Positions 23,400 to 36,009 are shown, counted from the first letter of the stretch. The stretch: 64,000 bases of DNA from Mangifera indica (GCF_011075055.1 NC_058150.1:8470330-8534329); one strand, 5' to 3'. The notes: generated from the sequence alone by a model not told the origin. Numbers and translations: made by a program.

Positions 23400-24193
23400 T
23401 ATTAAACAACTATAACATATTTCAACTTTTATTTTTCCGTTGTTTTAAACTATATCTTATAATTTTCATTTCTAAGTCATGGTATTTATTAATGTCTGTC
23501 AAGAAACTTTCTCTTCTGAGTTTCTGAATTTGGGAGCATATTATATTGATTTCTTTAAAAACAAATAATTTTTAAATAATGATAATGCACCCATATATTA
23601 CAGGAGTAAGGTGGGTATATAGAAACTGACTCTTTTAAATATTTTTAATATTGATGATGAACTTGTATAATTTAATTGGATATTTAATTTATTAAGTGAT
23701 TGCCCCATTTTTATTTTAAGTTTTGCATTTTTTATGTTGTATGTATAGTCTTTTTCCCCTTTTCTTTTGTAATATTTTGGAGACCAAAATTATATAAGAA
23801 GTATTTATGTGTAGTCCCAATCTCTTTTGAAGACCAAGCCATCTCCTATAACACTCAACTCACTTTTGTACCCTTATATATGAAAGATATAGAAATACAG
23901 AAATTAAAATTCTTCCGAAGGGATTGATTTCTCTTTAAGCAAAGAGAATTTACATAATGACAGGGACAAACCCCTTAAATATGTGCTTACATTAACACCC
24001 TCCATTTCTCTGAGTCATTTAAAACTAACCCACAACCGATAATCAAGAGGACCTCAATTAATTTACTCATAATCACATATATTTATATATATAATATTTA
24101 TGCCCTTTGCAAATTAGGGCAATAATTAACAATAATTGAAATCCCTCCTCATTTTAAAAGTACATATAATGCACGTAATCCTACAAAGTCTCT
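23400..24193. other. Intergenic; 3' flank of the RIN4/NOI gene
   Basis: No gene seen. The part next to 24194 must hold the 3' UTR of the minus-strand gene. The rest is AT-rich. Confidence 0.45.
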
Positions 24194-25254
24194 TCACAAA
24201 TTACAAGTTGGCAGCAAGCAGCTAGAGAAGAAGCCCAGCACTGTCTTCTGCAGCCAAAATTAAATTAAAGTTAAAAATTAATACAAGAAAGTTCTCCATT
24301 ACAACTTTTCTTAAAAGTTAAAAAAAGATTAATTAATTATAGATTAAGAGATTAATTATAGATTAAGCTCAATTGTTAACGCTAGTTAACAACTTTATTT
24401 GTGCATATCAAAAAGAAAAGAAAAGAAAGAGGTTATTGCTTACCTTCTTCGATTTAGCGCAAAGAAGCTCTGGTGAGATTTTGTACAAGTCTTCGTCAAC
24501 TGGCTTGGGTGTGAGAGTGGACATGGGCGTTGGACTTGGTGGCTCAATCACATCGCTCACTGCCCAATTTTGCTTTTTCTCATCTTTAGCATGTGCATCA
24601 CGAGCTTTTGTCTAATTCATCAGAAATCAACATTTTCAAAACAGGATTTCTCGTTGCCCCATAAAAAAAGAAGTGTATTCCATCAAATTGGTTTATTTGA
24701 GAAAGCAATATTAATATTCTTTTGTATACAAAGCTCAAGTGAAGTTATCTTTAAGTATTCCTTTAATTCCCAGGTGTTTATTTTAAGCTACATGAAAAGA
24801 TGAGAAAAAGAAATGCAAAGATGAAAAGTTTCTTGATGCACAGTACTAAATTAATATAGGGACCAATTTTAGGTTAAAAGTTTATTGGTTAACATTTGAC
24901 AAACAAAATACTTTCGTATATTTCTGTAATTAATTTGAGCTTACCCTTCTGCGAGGAACAACAATCATGGCTGGAGTGACGACATCGTTTTGATATAAAT
25001 CACCAGCAACGTACAAATCACGATCTTCCGAGTAACTGTAACGAAGCAAGTCAGCTTGTCTTGCAGATTCAAAGCATTGAGTGAAAGGAAGATCGTTGTT
25101 CCAGTCCCAACTACCAAAAGCTGGCACATGACTTCTCTTGTAGCAATAATCCTACACAAATTAATATTAAAAAATTGTTAAAAATAAAGAATGAACGACC
25201 AAGAACAACAGGAAGTACTTGAAAAAGAAGAAGAAGAAGAAGACATACTTCCAT
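24194..25254 (-). CDS. RIN4/NOI-domain family protein (144 aa, four exons)
   Basis: Coding exons on the minus strand are 25254-25249, 25151-24945, 24611-24444 and 24247-24194, all with GT..AG borders and phase 0, ending in TGA. The tiny first exon codes only Met-Glu. Residues 11-17 are VPAFGSW, the NOI / AvrRpt2-cleavage motif (PxFGxW) of RPM1-interacting protein 4 relatives. Residues through ~71 include NDLPFTQCFESARQ, SYSEDRDLYVAGDLY and DVVTPAMIVVPRRR. A Pro/Thr-rich linker follows, and the C-terminus, GFFSSCLLPTCNL, has two cysteines (137, 142) suited to palmitoylation, as in membrane-tethered RIN4 proteins. The family acts at the plasma membrane in immune signalling; the role of this short member is inferred. 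The reading frame is intact and the gene looks functional. Confidence 0.9.
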
Positions 25255-25347
25255 TGAAAAGACTTCACAAGGAATGTGAGTAGAGCTTGAGTTGAGAGTC
25301 AGTTTGTTTTCTCTCCTGGTGGCTGCAAGCGTGGGTGCAAAACTAGC

Positions 25348-25355
25348 TATTTAAA
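25348..25355 (-). promoter_or_regulatory. Probable TATA box of the RIN4/NOI gene
   Basis: Minus strand TTTAAATA, within tttttaaatagc, ~95 bases upstream of the start codon. It is the only TATA-like box in the proximal region before the (AT)n tract. Confidence 0.5.
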
Positions 25356-25493
25356 AAGAGTTGAGAGAGGCTAAAAGTTAGAGAAGAGAGAGAGTGTGAG
25401 TATTGAAGTTGGTAAACGTATAGGGATCCAAAGGACGCTCCTGTTTTTTTGTACCCATAAACTGCCTCAATGCATGCATTTTGTTTATATATC

Positions 25494-25497
<4 letters not shown>

Positions 25498-25590
<93 letters not shown>
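25498..25590. repeat. (AT)n microsatellite, ~46 units
   Basis: An uninterrupted AT dinucleotide run, 245-340 bp upstream of the RIN4/NOI start codon. Reading frames through it (Tyr-Ile repeats) are artefacts. Confidence 0.97.
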
Positions 25591-25592
<2 letters not shown>

Positions 25593-25599
25593 ACATTTC

Positions 25600-26950
25600 C
25601 CTCTCACGAAAGTTGATTAAAACCTCAGTGAAAATATCCAACATGTCTTATGAAAGAAGTGGCTTTAATAATTTCTGAATGAAGTAAGAAGTTTAGTACT
25701 AAAAAGTCTCATAAATGAAAAATAAAATAAACCCATTTTGGATTGATCTTTAATGTTTTTGGAAAATATTACCGATTTTGTGAAAGTTTGACTTTCTTAT
25801 TAAATAAAAAGATTGTTTAAAATTATACTACGCCGTAACTACAAAAAGGATTGTATCATTCTTTCTAATAACCCGCACTAAACAAAGGATAAAATTAGGG
25901 TTTTATTAGAGGGCATACGAAAATAAGCCTAAAGGAACAGAAAGCAATACAAATAACAAAGTGTGATAGGAGGAGACACAGAGACAAAGAGGTAAGGGCA
26001 GGTAAGGTAAGAAAGAAAGAAATAAAGAAATAGATGCATGGGGTAAGGTTGCTTTTCTTTTGAGTTTGTTTAATATTCTATTCTCTCTCTCTCTCTTTAA
26101 CTTTTATGATCATCAGGGCTGAGCTCAGCTCAAGTGGCTCTTTTTTCTTCTTGTTTATAAAATGCTTTATCAGTTTGTCTCTGATCAAATGTATATTCCA
26201 ACGCACGACTTCTTTTCTTTTCTACTTTCTTGGCCCAGGCTTTGTCCATTCTCCAAGCAAACACAAATGCAGATGCAAATTCAATATGCGAGAAATCAAA
26301 TTTAAACTCTTTTTAACCCCACACGCGTAGCAGTGAGAACTTCGTGCTCCGTGCTGTTTTACCCCACTTTTCCCAATGCTTCAAAAGCCATTTTATTAAA
26401 AAACCTAATAAATTTTATTTATGTTATGAATATATATTTGTTTTTAATAAGTCTAGGGTTCTAGGTCAACATATATCTGGTTGATTTGAATATGGTACTA
26501 TTTCTTCTGTAAGTTGCAGGCTTAAAAAGTTCAAACTGAAGTAGACGAAACAAAGCGTAGCTCTGCACCATCAAGAAGAAAGAATAACTTTTTTATTTAA
26601 TGAAAAATTTCATTTTATATTATATCTTGGATTTGACAAAGCCAGCAGAGAAGAGATACAGACTATTCATGTCATGTGTGCAGACAAGGTGTGTCTTTCC
26701 CTGCCCTTTTATTAATTGCTTTTTTTAAAAAGGAAAATGGAAACCAACAAACATGAAGGTTAATGATAATGTTATAATTATAAAAAAGAAAAATGTACTC
26801 AAGAAAAATTTAGTTTAGCATTCAATTCAATTAACGTACCTTTGACCTAGGTACTTATAACAAGAATAGTGTCTTGTCAATTCATCTTTTATTTATATAT
26901 TACACTTGAGAAACAAAAAAAAAAAAAAGAAAAAATAGAAGTTTTTTAAA
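25600..26950. other. Intergenic, no gene recognised
   Basis: AT-rich with a (CT)n run near 26084-26096. A 74-codon open frame at 26106-26330 has no recognisable domain and no supporting context. Confidence 0.45.
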
Positions 26951-27592
26951 GGCCAAATGACTATTTTTCATGTAAAATAACAAATATTTATTTTTTTAAT
27001 TTTTATTTATTATCCATTTTAATTATTGAATCTGTTTAGTTTTTTAAATAATTTTTTGCACTTTCACTAAAATTATAAAACTATGATTAATATAAATATC
27101 AAATTACCAATTTATCTTCACTAATAAAAAAAATTATCAAGTAAACTCTAAAAGACAATTAAAATTACTCTAACTAATTTTAACATATTATATTTGCCTC
27201 AATTCTTTAATAGTATAATTATCATTTCTAAACTATTGATGAATATATTGAAATTTAAAATTTTATAAACATCCAACTTTTTTTGAATTTTCAAAACTCT
27301 AATCAAATTTTATTAATATATCTAATATTTTCAAAAATTATAATTTACCCCCAATCTCTTGAAAAGAGAAAAGGCAAAAAAAAAAGGTGGGGGGGGGGGG
27401 GGGGGGGGGGGGTATAAATAAAAAAATAAGGGAGAAAAAAAGATAAAATAAAAAATTTATGTAAAATGACCTTCTTACAATTTCATTTAACAAAATTCAC
27501 TAATATAAGTTGTAATAGATAGAAATTTGACTTTTTGAAAGTTAAAAGACAAAAAATGTTTATTTTAGCAAACCTTGGGCGAAAAATAGCCA
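26951..27592. mobile_element. GGCCAAA-family MULE-type MITE with a 24-G run
   Basis: Left end ggccaaatgactattttt; right end aaccttgggcgaaaaatagcca, with its final bases eroded. The flanking repeat gttttttaaa (26941-26950 and 27593-27602) is 10 bp, consistent with a 9-bp Mutator TSD plus one chance base. The interior contains a homopolymer of 24 G at 27389-27412. Confidence 0.8.
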
Positions 27593-27648
27593 GTTTTTTA
27601 AATAAATAGCATCTTATTCCAACATCTCTATCTGAATGAGAGCACAAG

Positions 27649-27999
27649 TAGGGCTGGATTCGAGTCGAGTCGAGCTCAGGCTTGGCTCGGTTTAGTTATG
27701 GCCAGCTCGAGTTTGGCTCGAGCTCGACTCGAGCTCAACTCGGCTCGGCTCGAGTTCAGCTCGACTCGTTTTCAGCTCGGTTCGACTCGTTTTTCATATC
27801 AAAACGACATCGTTTTTAATATATATGGATCAAAACGAAGTTGTTTTGTATAAACAAATTTTAAAAAAAAATCTATCGATTTAACCCGAACCAGCTCGAG
27901 CTCAAACGAGCCGAGCAAAGCCTGGCTCGTTTTGGGGTCAAACTGAGCAGAGCCGAGCCAAATTCGAGCTCGAGCTAGCTCGGCTCGAGTCCAGCCCTA
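27649..27999 (-). mobile_element. hAT-type MITE, GAGCTCGA-rich family, copy 2
   Basis: A 351-bp element with a perfect 10-bp TIR (TAGGGCTGGA / TCCAGCCCTA) and a perfect 8-bp TSD, agcacaag, at 27641-27648 and 28000-28007. The arms are rich in GAGCTCGA and GGCTCG. The centre has aaacgacatcgtttttaata, the inverse of the copy at 2105-2392. This is the better preserved of the two copies. Confidence 0.92.
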
Positions 28000-28007
28000 A
28001 GCACAAG

Positions 28008-31000
28008 TAAACTTTAAATGAACAAGTTCAAATTACATCAATTTGTCAGAGATGTTTTAATCTTTTAATCAATAGTTTCAAATATATATATATATAAAAT
28101 AGTATTATGTTTGAAAATAATTCGTATAATTTTATATATAAATAATTAGATAATTTTAGATTTAAAATAAAATAATATCTAATTACATAATAATATATTA
28201 TTATTTAGGCATAAAAAAAACTATTATGATAATAATTCGGTTACTAGCAACAATAATAATTGTGTCGATCCTTGCAAGGGGTGAAGGGTGAGGGGTGGCT
28301 AAGGGATGAACTAAGGCAGCGAGTTCATGATTCATTGGTGTTATAACTGGAATAAAACAAAGTCTTTCTGTCAAACACTATTTTAAAAAATGATTTACGA
28401 TTTGGGCATGCATAGAATTCGCTCAAAGCCACAACTCAGTCTATAAACTATAATTAAAATTTTTTTCAACTCAAATCAAATTATTTTATAATATACACCA
28501 AATTAAATTATAAATTTTGAACAATTTGGTTTAGTTTTATAGTTTGAACTATTTTTTACACACCAATATTCTTTCCCTCCACTTGAAAAAAAACTAACCC
28601 TATCAACCTCCAACTATAAGTAGGGTTGTGTATAATTTGATTCAAATCGTAAAATCGGATCAAATTGTCTAAAAATTATAGTTTGGTTTGATTTGATTTA
28701 TAAAATGGTTTGGTTTAGATTGATAAATTTTTGAAAAATAGTTTTTAATTTGGGTTACAGTTTGAACAATTTTCAAACTAAACCAAACAGTAAATCGTAT
28801 TTCTTTTAATTACATATATATAATTATATTTGACAGAAATTTTTAGTAAGCAATTAGGTATACAATATGTTTTTTTTTGTATTTATTTTATCATTTTTTT
28901 CATATATATTGTATATATATTTTATATTTATATTACTTATTTATATTATGTTCATATACCATTAAGATTTGGTTAATCTATAATTAATTATCCTTATATT
29001 CATATACCATAAGCGACCTTTAGTAAGACATTAATTATAATCACCCAAATAATAGAGACTCGACAAAAGATTAATTTTATCTTTTAATAGTACAATTACC
29101 ATATAATTAAATTCTTTCATCAATTGATACATCTTCAAGGATGAGATACATGAATAGTATCTATTTGATATTTGTCCTAAGAGAATGATCAAATATAATT
29201 AGATTCAGGCAACCAACTAATCCTACTATGACCACAGATTTCAATGGTCATAGTCATCAATTTGACTATGCTTCAATCTTTTTCTATACTTGAGAGCAAT
29301 GAATCCTTTTTCAATAGATCATAGTCTAGATACACTTCTTGATATAGTCAACAATTACCGTATTGACAACCCTAAAAAAGACTACATTAGGTTAAAGTCA
29401 AACAAAACCAATTGGTGCAAACAATGCTCAGGTGATTTTAAATTGAAGGATCACATACATCATTATTGATTATAGGATTTATTCCACACACTGCGTTTAC
29501 CATTTACATAAAATCCTCAAGTATCTCAGTCCATTAGACATGATAGCAACATGCACCCATGTGTTGTATAAAGTTGTCACACCTTGACATTTGAGATCTA
29601 TCACTAACTTTCGATAGAGTAAGTAATGATAGTTTTACCATATTATATATGTTTTTGATTGGGATAATGTTAAACTATGTACGTATCTAGAATGACTACC
29701 ATATGTGTATATAAGGTTCTCACGATCAACCTACATGTTGATGACTTGTCATGATTATAAAAATCTAAGGATGTTCATCACATACATATTTTTACACAAG
29801 CAAGATATAGATGAAGAATATTCATTTATTAATCAATAGTAATAATAATGATAATAAGAGTGGGGAAGAGTTCTCTCAATTTTTTTCGTGCAATTAATAA
29901 ATAGATAAATGCTTCCTTTTGTTTTATTCTCATGAGAGGGCATAATTGTTTCACTCACAAATATACTAAGGAATCTTTTGTCGATAAGGTCTTTTATAGC
30001 TTTTTAGAAGATGAAAACATTGGTTAGTGTCATGACTAATGCATAACGATAATGAAATACCTAATTATGATCTCGTTGAATGCAGTTGATAGTAATTCTT
30101 TGAAATGTAGATCTAGCCGATAGAGATAACCGGAGTGTACTTGCTATACAAGGTGGGATCCTTCTTTAGCTTCTTGACTTGGAGTCTTTTGTGGTTCTAT
30201 TGTTGTTCTCTATTGGCTTTTCTTTTTGAACTAGTTTTGTTAGTTGTTAACAAACTAAGAGCAGATGAATATGAAGTTGCTATTGTTGTCGTCATATGGA
30301 TTATAAGGATTCTTCTCCTATGATGCTTAACTCACTAGTATTTGTTATCAAGGTGTGAAGAGACATAATAAAGATTCCAAACATAATATAAGTCAAGGAA
30401 CATTTGACCACCTTCTCCTAAGAGGTTTGATAGACATTTAAGTGGTTATGTATATCTAGTTTAGAGGTTTGATGAGTTGTTCCACCTGTGGAGTTTCAGT
30501 CCATTATAAAATTAGTATTCTAATATTAACATTTGTTATCTTATAGATGGGAGGTTAACTTTTGACGTTTGTGGGCTTTTTCCAATAAATATTGTTTTGG
30601 ACAATAAGGTGAGTGGTTTTGATCATCTCGCTTGTTGTAACAAAACAACGAGTTAGTTCAGTACACAAATTAACATATTACACTAAAAAGGTAAGAGTAT
30701 GTTTCACTAGTCTAGGTGGAATAAACATTGAGGCACAAATGACCACCTTTTCTAGAGAGACTTGATGGTCATTCAGGTGGTTGTGTAACGGTGGCCTTGG
30801 GGTTAGCCAGGCTTGGTTGCTTATCTTGTTGTTAGTTGAAGTCGAAGCATTACTAGGTCTATAAGCCAGGTCTGGGGATTATAGGTGTTTGCATAGATTG
30901 TTGCCTTGATGGAGCTTGGTAAGGTATTTGGTGCTAAAAAATGCTTTCCACTAACACTTGAGCTAGGAGCTAATAGGGTTAGTGTGTTGATGATCGATTC

Positions 31001-32960
31001 ATTACTCGTTAAAATTATGGGCACAAAACATGTGTTCATGTATGGTGTTGTGCGTCTATGACCATTTCCCTCTTAGAATTGGGATAATTTATTGTAGTAT
31101 ATAGGAAATGAACAAATTATGTGTTGGTTAAGCAACACCAAAGAGATCAATATGAGGTCTAGAAATGGTATCTCACTTGGGTTACGATGTGCCAACCTTG
31201 AAGATGAACTAGCTTTGGAGAGAGGCTCTGAATTTCTTGAATATCAATTGTCTAATGCTTTTCTGTATAATATTTTGTGAGCCATTGTTGGAATTGTTAG
31301 AGTGTGAGATGTCTGTGCTTTTTTTCCAGTGCCAAACTTTTCATCACAAACTGACATACACAATTTAGAACATTGCAAAAGATAGATTATAATAACAACA
31401 ATTAGAATTCAAGACTGATAAAAAAAATAGATATAACACTAGAGTTTTTATGTAGTTCAATTTTATAATTGAAATGTTTACGTCCACAGTGTTCTCACTA
31501 ATCTGAATACAATCCAAGAATGATATAAAATGATATATGTTATGTATAGTGTATTTAGTTTTCCTTCTATATTCTCCTCCCCACTCATCCTCCTTCTTAT
31601 ATACAAGTTTTAAAAGAGAAAGTACATTTGAAACTCCTTCAATATATAGTCTTGACCCATAATTTGAATTTACATAGGAGAAAATTATGTTTATATCAAC
31701 ATCTTTATTTATAGGGAAGTTAACATCTCGTTCAGTCATTGTTATGAAAATGTTATGTTATAAAATCTGGATGAGTCTCTTTAATACACTCAAGAGAACA
31801 TTCTTTTATATAAATAGTAGATTTAATATTGTATAACCATTAGTTGCTTGTTATGATATCTAAATCTTGAATCTATTATAACTTTCAAATTGGAGAATTA
31901 CTTCGTTGTTCATTAGTGATATGGTCCCCTTCTGTGGATCCATGGCCAGGCATCACGTTTCACTACAAACTGTAACAAATAGTCACTATGTTTGGCTATT
32001 CTCTGAAGCTTGACATCAGCGTCGTCTGTTTGACCACAAAACAAGATCCATGGCTATAAATTTGTGTGATAAATCTGTGTAAAATTTTGTATTGTAATGG
32101 TTTGTCTCTTTTTAATTATAGTATAATTAGACAATTTCATTTTCAGGTCTCAACTTCATAGATTAGGGTGTCTCTTTTTAATTGGGCAATAAGTTTGTAC
32201 TTACCATAAACCGAAGTAAAAGTGAGAAAAGACGGTTACTTGTTAGCATGCTAGGGATATTAAAAAGGAGTATTAGGGTGTGTTTCAATAGATTAATCAC
32301 AAAAATAAATTATTTAAAAGAATGTTGAATAAAAATTATTATTATATTTAATAAAAATTAATTAATATGAATAATTATAATGTTTGGTTAGATATAATAA
32401 AAAAATAAAAATATTATATTACTTAAATTAATAGGATATAACAAAATTAAGATTAAGTTTATAATCTTTTAATACCAAGAATAATTTCTATATTTTCTGA
32501 TGATTAAATATTATTAAAATATTTTATTATTTGATATACTAAATATTATAATGTTAATGATGAAAACAAGATTATTAAATTAATATTTTATTTTTTTAAG
32601 CCAAATGTTTACTTTATTCTCACAACAAATGTAAAAAATAATTGATAAGAATAATATTATATATAAATAATGTATAAAAATAATGTATAAAATTTTATAT
32701 ATAAATAAAAATATATTATTATATAAATTATAAATTATAAATAAAATATTATTTTATTATATAATAATAAAAAAAGGGTAAAATAATTCTAGGTGAACCG
32801 TTAGGTCTTATCTTATATCTGAATCTGTCCTTAATTCTTTATATTTTGTTTATTCTGTTTAACTTCCTTTTGGATTTTACTGCACGCACGTCATTTCCGT
32901 CCCCACAAATGAACAAAGCAACATCATGGTCTAGTTAATTATGCATTGAGATTCTCATAT
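28008..32960. other. Long intergenic stretch with decayed repeats, no gene recognised
   Basis: AT-rich throughout. ~28085-28260 and ~32640-32780 hold AT-rich inverted-repeat MITE-like cores. 28621 starts TAGGGTTGTG, a possible hAT left end without a matching partner. ~30397-30450 and ~30735-30788 are a diverged direct duplication (atgaccaccttYtc..tggttRtgta). ~31284-31970 may be an old copia-type LTR: it contains gtagttcaattttataattg then tacgtccaca, a layout common in copia LTRs, but neither borders nor a TSD were found. Several short open frames lack any recognisable domain. Confidence 0.4.
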
Positions 32961-33564
32961 GGGCAAAGGGTTATTTTCTATCCACAGTATATTGTTTTTT
33001 TAATTTTAAAAACCTTCGTATTTATTTATAAACAGTTAAAATTAATAGTTTTAAAAATAAAATTATTATTTTATCTATAATATTAAAAATAAACTTAAAT
33101 TTGATGTTATTTTTCCTTTTAAATCCTAAAAATTAATAATTTTTCATAACTCAAATTTTCAAAAACAACATTTTTCTTCTTAGGATTTCTAATTTTTCAA
33201 ATTCAATTTTATGACGACGTTTATTCCTCTTTGACAACCTTCAGAAGAAGAGTCTTTGTTAACAAGGATGCTCAGGAGAACCACGGGAAGGAGGTCGCAT
33301 CAGAAAGGAAGAACCATCGCATGGAGGTCACTGAAGAGAAAGAAACTTCACCAGAAAATTGAATTTGAAAATTGGAAATCCTAGAGGGAAAAATGTTGTT
33401 TTTGAAAACTTGAGTTGGGGGAAAATTGTTAGTTTAAGAGAAAATAATATAACTAACGGATCAGTTAATTTTAACCGTCCATAGTGGATAAATGAGATTT
33501 TTAAAGTTAATAGGAGGAAACTTGAGAAAACAGTATACTTTAGGTGAGAAATAGTCCTTTGCTC
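32961..33564. mobile_element. GGCCAAA-family MULE-type MITE (foldback)
   Basis: Left end gggcaaagggttattttc; right end gaaatagtcctttgctc. The TSD is ttctcatat / ttctcaaat (32952-32960, 33565-33573), 9 bp with one mismatch. The arms pair over most of their length (e.g. caaattcaattt.. with aaattgaatttg, and cctaaaaa.. with its inverse). Confidence 0.8.
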
Positions 33565-33589
33565 TTCTCAAATTTCAAATTTGAGAAGA

Positions 33590-34330
33590 GGGCAAGTTGA
33601 ATGACTTATTCCCACTCAAAGTATTCTCTTTTTACAAATTCTCATCTCTTAACTTTTAAAATTCTATTTATGCAACTATAAACAATTAATTTTATTAGTT
33701 TTAAGAGTAAAATCATCATTTCATATAAATATTAAAAATAAACTTAAATTTTATTTTTTTTCTTCCCTAAACCCTAAAAACTAATCATTTCTCTCTATAG
33801 GCCAAGTTTTAAAAAAATATCATTTCCCTTCCTAGGATTTAGTTTTCAAACTCTGACTCTATCTTTGGCACCATTGTCAGCAGCCTCTCCCTCCCGACGC
33901 TTCCTCTCCCTCTAACGATCTCTCTCCTCTAACTTGGACGTTCGATAGATGTCTAATAAAGCCAAGAAGACGAAAAACTTCATCGAAAAGAAGAAGCTCT
34001 TTGCCTCCTCGTCCCACCCATCTTCCCATTTTGACCCTTCGCACCCATCTCTCCATCTCGAATATCTCTCATGACATCGCCCTTTCATAATCGAGAAGAC
34101 AAATTGTCTTTATCTAGACGATTTGCCGTCATCCAAACAAGGATGAAGTCATAATTGTCTTCATCTTTGTTTGGACAATGACGAACCATCCAAATAAAGA
34201 GGATTTGCTTAGACGAATTATTTATCTTCTGGATAACAAATGAGTAGCGCCAAGAGAGATGGTCAAAAATGAGAGATGAGTAGGAAGGGTGGAATGGGAA
34301 GATGGATGGGAAGATGGTGGGAAATGTAAT
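33590..34330. mobile_element. GGCCAAA-family MITE, right end lost
   Basis: Starts gggcaagttgaatgactt, then attcccactcaaag, and shares internal blocks with other copies (tattaaaaataaactt, accctaaaaacta, cagcctctccctcccgac). A short hairpin lies near 34120-34185 (ccaaacaaggatgaag / cttcatctttgtttgg). No right terminal repeat or TSD was found, so the right limit is approximate. Confidence 0.6.
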
Positions 34331-36009
34331 TCCCTTTAAAGTTTATTTTTGATGGGCTTTATTGCACCGTTTGACCCATAAGAGAGTTCGTGCCTAAGAT
34401 GATACATTGTTTTTGAGAATTATTAGTAATTTTAATGCGATCTTCATGCATATAAATATGATTTTAATGATAACAAGTTACGAGACTTTTTCTTTTAAAT
34501 CAATATCAAATATCATAATTTAGAATCTAACTATTAAATTTTCATTTATCTGTTAACAAAATATGAAATTGTTTATCATCTAGCATTCACGATGATGTAG
34601 TAAATTACAAAACAATGAGTGGGTATAAAAAATCTCAATAATATTGAGCATATAAATAACCTTTTTACAAATTAACATGTTATATTAGGATTAAAATACA
34701 TGATATTACATTATTTTATAAATGCTTTATTACTTTTTATGAAAGTTCTTATATAAGGTAAAATTTATTCACGAGGTGTTTTTCTTGTCCTTAGTCTTTT
34801 TAGCAAGATATTGGAAAGATAAATTAGAAGGTGGACACTAATGGGCAAAAATGTTTCTGGTGCCCAACAGGCTACAATGAGAGTGGCTTTTAAGAGGCCT
34901 CATTTTGCATTTTTCTAGTATGTTCTTTACTATTGCGTTCTTGGTTATGTCAAAATTTTTTCTTAAGAGTAATGTTATGTATATATAATTTTTTAGTATA
35001 TAATTAAATATATAAATAATGTATTATCATACAATTAGATATTATTTTATTTTTAATTTAAAATTATTTAATCATATAATAACACATTATCTTTGTGTCT
35101 AATTACGTATTCAAAAGTATGTGTATATATAGTGGTATTGCTTTGTTAAATTGATTGCTAATATGTCTAATTTCCTATTGGTTTTATATTTTATTTTCAA
35201 GCAAACAATTTTCTTTCTAAAACACTCTTAGCAAACATGAAACTTTTGAAGAAACTTATTATATATGAGAAAAGATCTTAGGGAATTGAGGAAAAACCAT
35301 GATGGAAGAATCACAAATCCATGGTCAAGAAAATATTGATAGTGGTGAAGAGAAATAGGTAAAGTTGAAAATGCATGAGTATCCTCCCAAAAGAGCGTTT
35401 TGAATAGAAAGTAAAATTTAAAAAAAAAAAAAGCTAATAAATATACGACCAGTTAAGACAACGTGTTTATGATAGAAAGAGAACTTTAATAATAGATATG
35501 AAGTTCATAAGTAGAAAATATCATCATGCGTATTTTCAACTTCTAGGATGACAGTCTCATCTAGGAAATTGATACAGCTATCAATCTAAACCTAATTGGT
35601 TTTAAGTCTTTAATTATTCATTAGATTAAAAATTGTAATTTAGGGATCACGTCGTCATTGTAAGGATATTTTTCGTAAGTTAAAATAACTCTAATTATTA
35701 CTTGCAGTGAGTAAAAAAATAAGGTTGACCCAAAACTATAAGGTACTCGGCATTGCAATTTCGACTCCTACTTGAAACCAACTTCCACGAAGTAGGTTCT
35801 GGTTCCCAAATTTAAGGAACTGACATAGCATGGGTAGGTTCTCGATTTCAACACTTTAAGAAATCGTGATCTACACGAGAATCAAAATCGAAATTAGGGA
35901 AAATAATTTATCTTTATAATAATCTTTTAACTTTGATAATAAAATATTACCCGAACAACATTCACCAAAATAGTTTATCTTTTATCCTATAGTAGAATGA
36001 ATTAAAATT
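34331..36009. other. Intergenic, no gene recognised
   Basis: AT-rich. ~34970-35150 is a short inverted-repeat MITE-like element (agtaatgttatgtatatata with its imperfect inverse near 35125-35150) whose core resembles 16966-17050. No coding potential was recognised. Confidence 0.45.

Noticed and set aside
25378..25678. Open frames on both strands through the (AT)n tract
   Set aside because: Tyr-Ile repeats from a dinucleotide run are not proteins.
28621..29372. Possible hAT element from TAGGGTTGT to ACAACCCTA
   Set aside because: The ends pair, but the flanks (actataag, aaaaagac) show no 8-bp duplication and the arms do not match further in.
29100..29800. Possible LTR or gene in a less AT-rich stretch
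   Set aside because: No borders, primer site, domain or splice structure was found.
32270..32820. Tourist-like MITE starting ttagggtgtgtttc
   Set aside because: No matching right terminus or 3-bp TSD was found.
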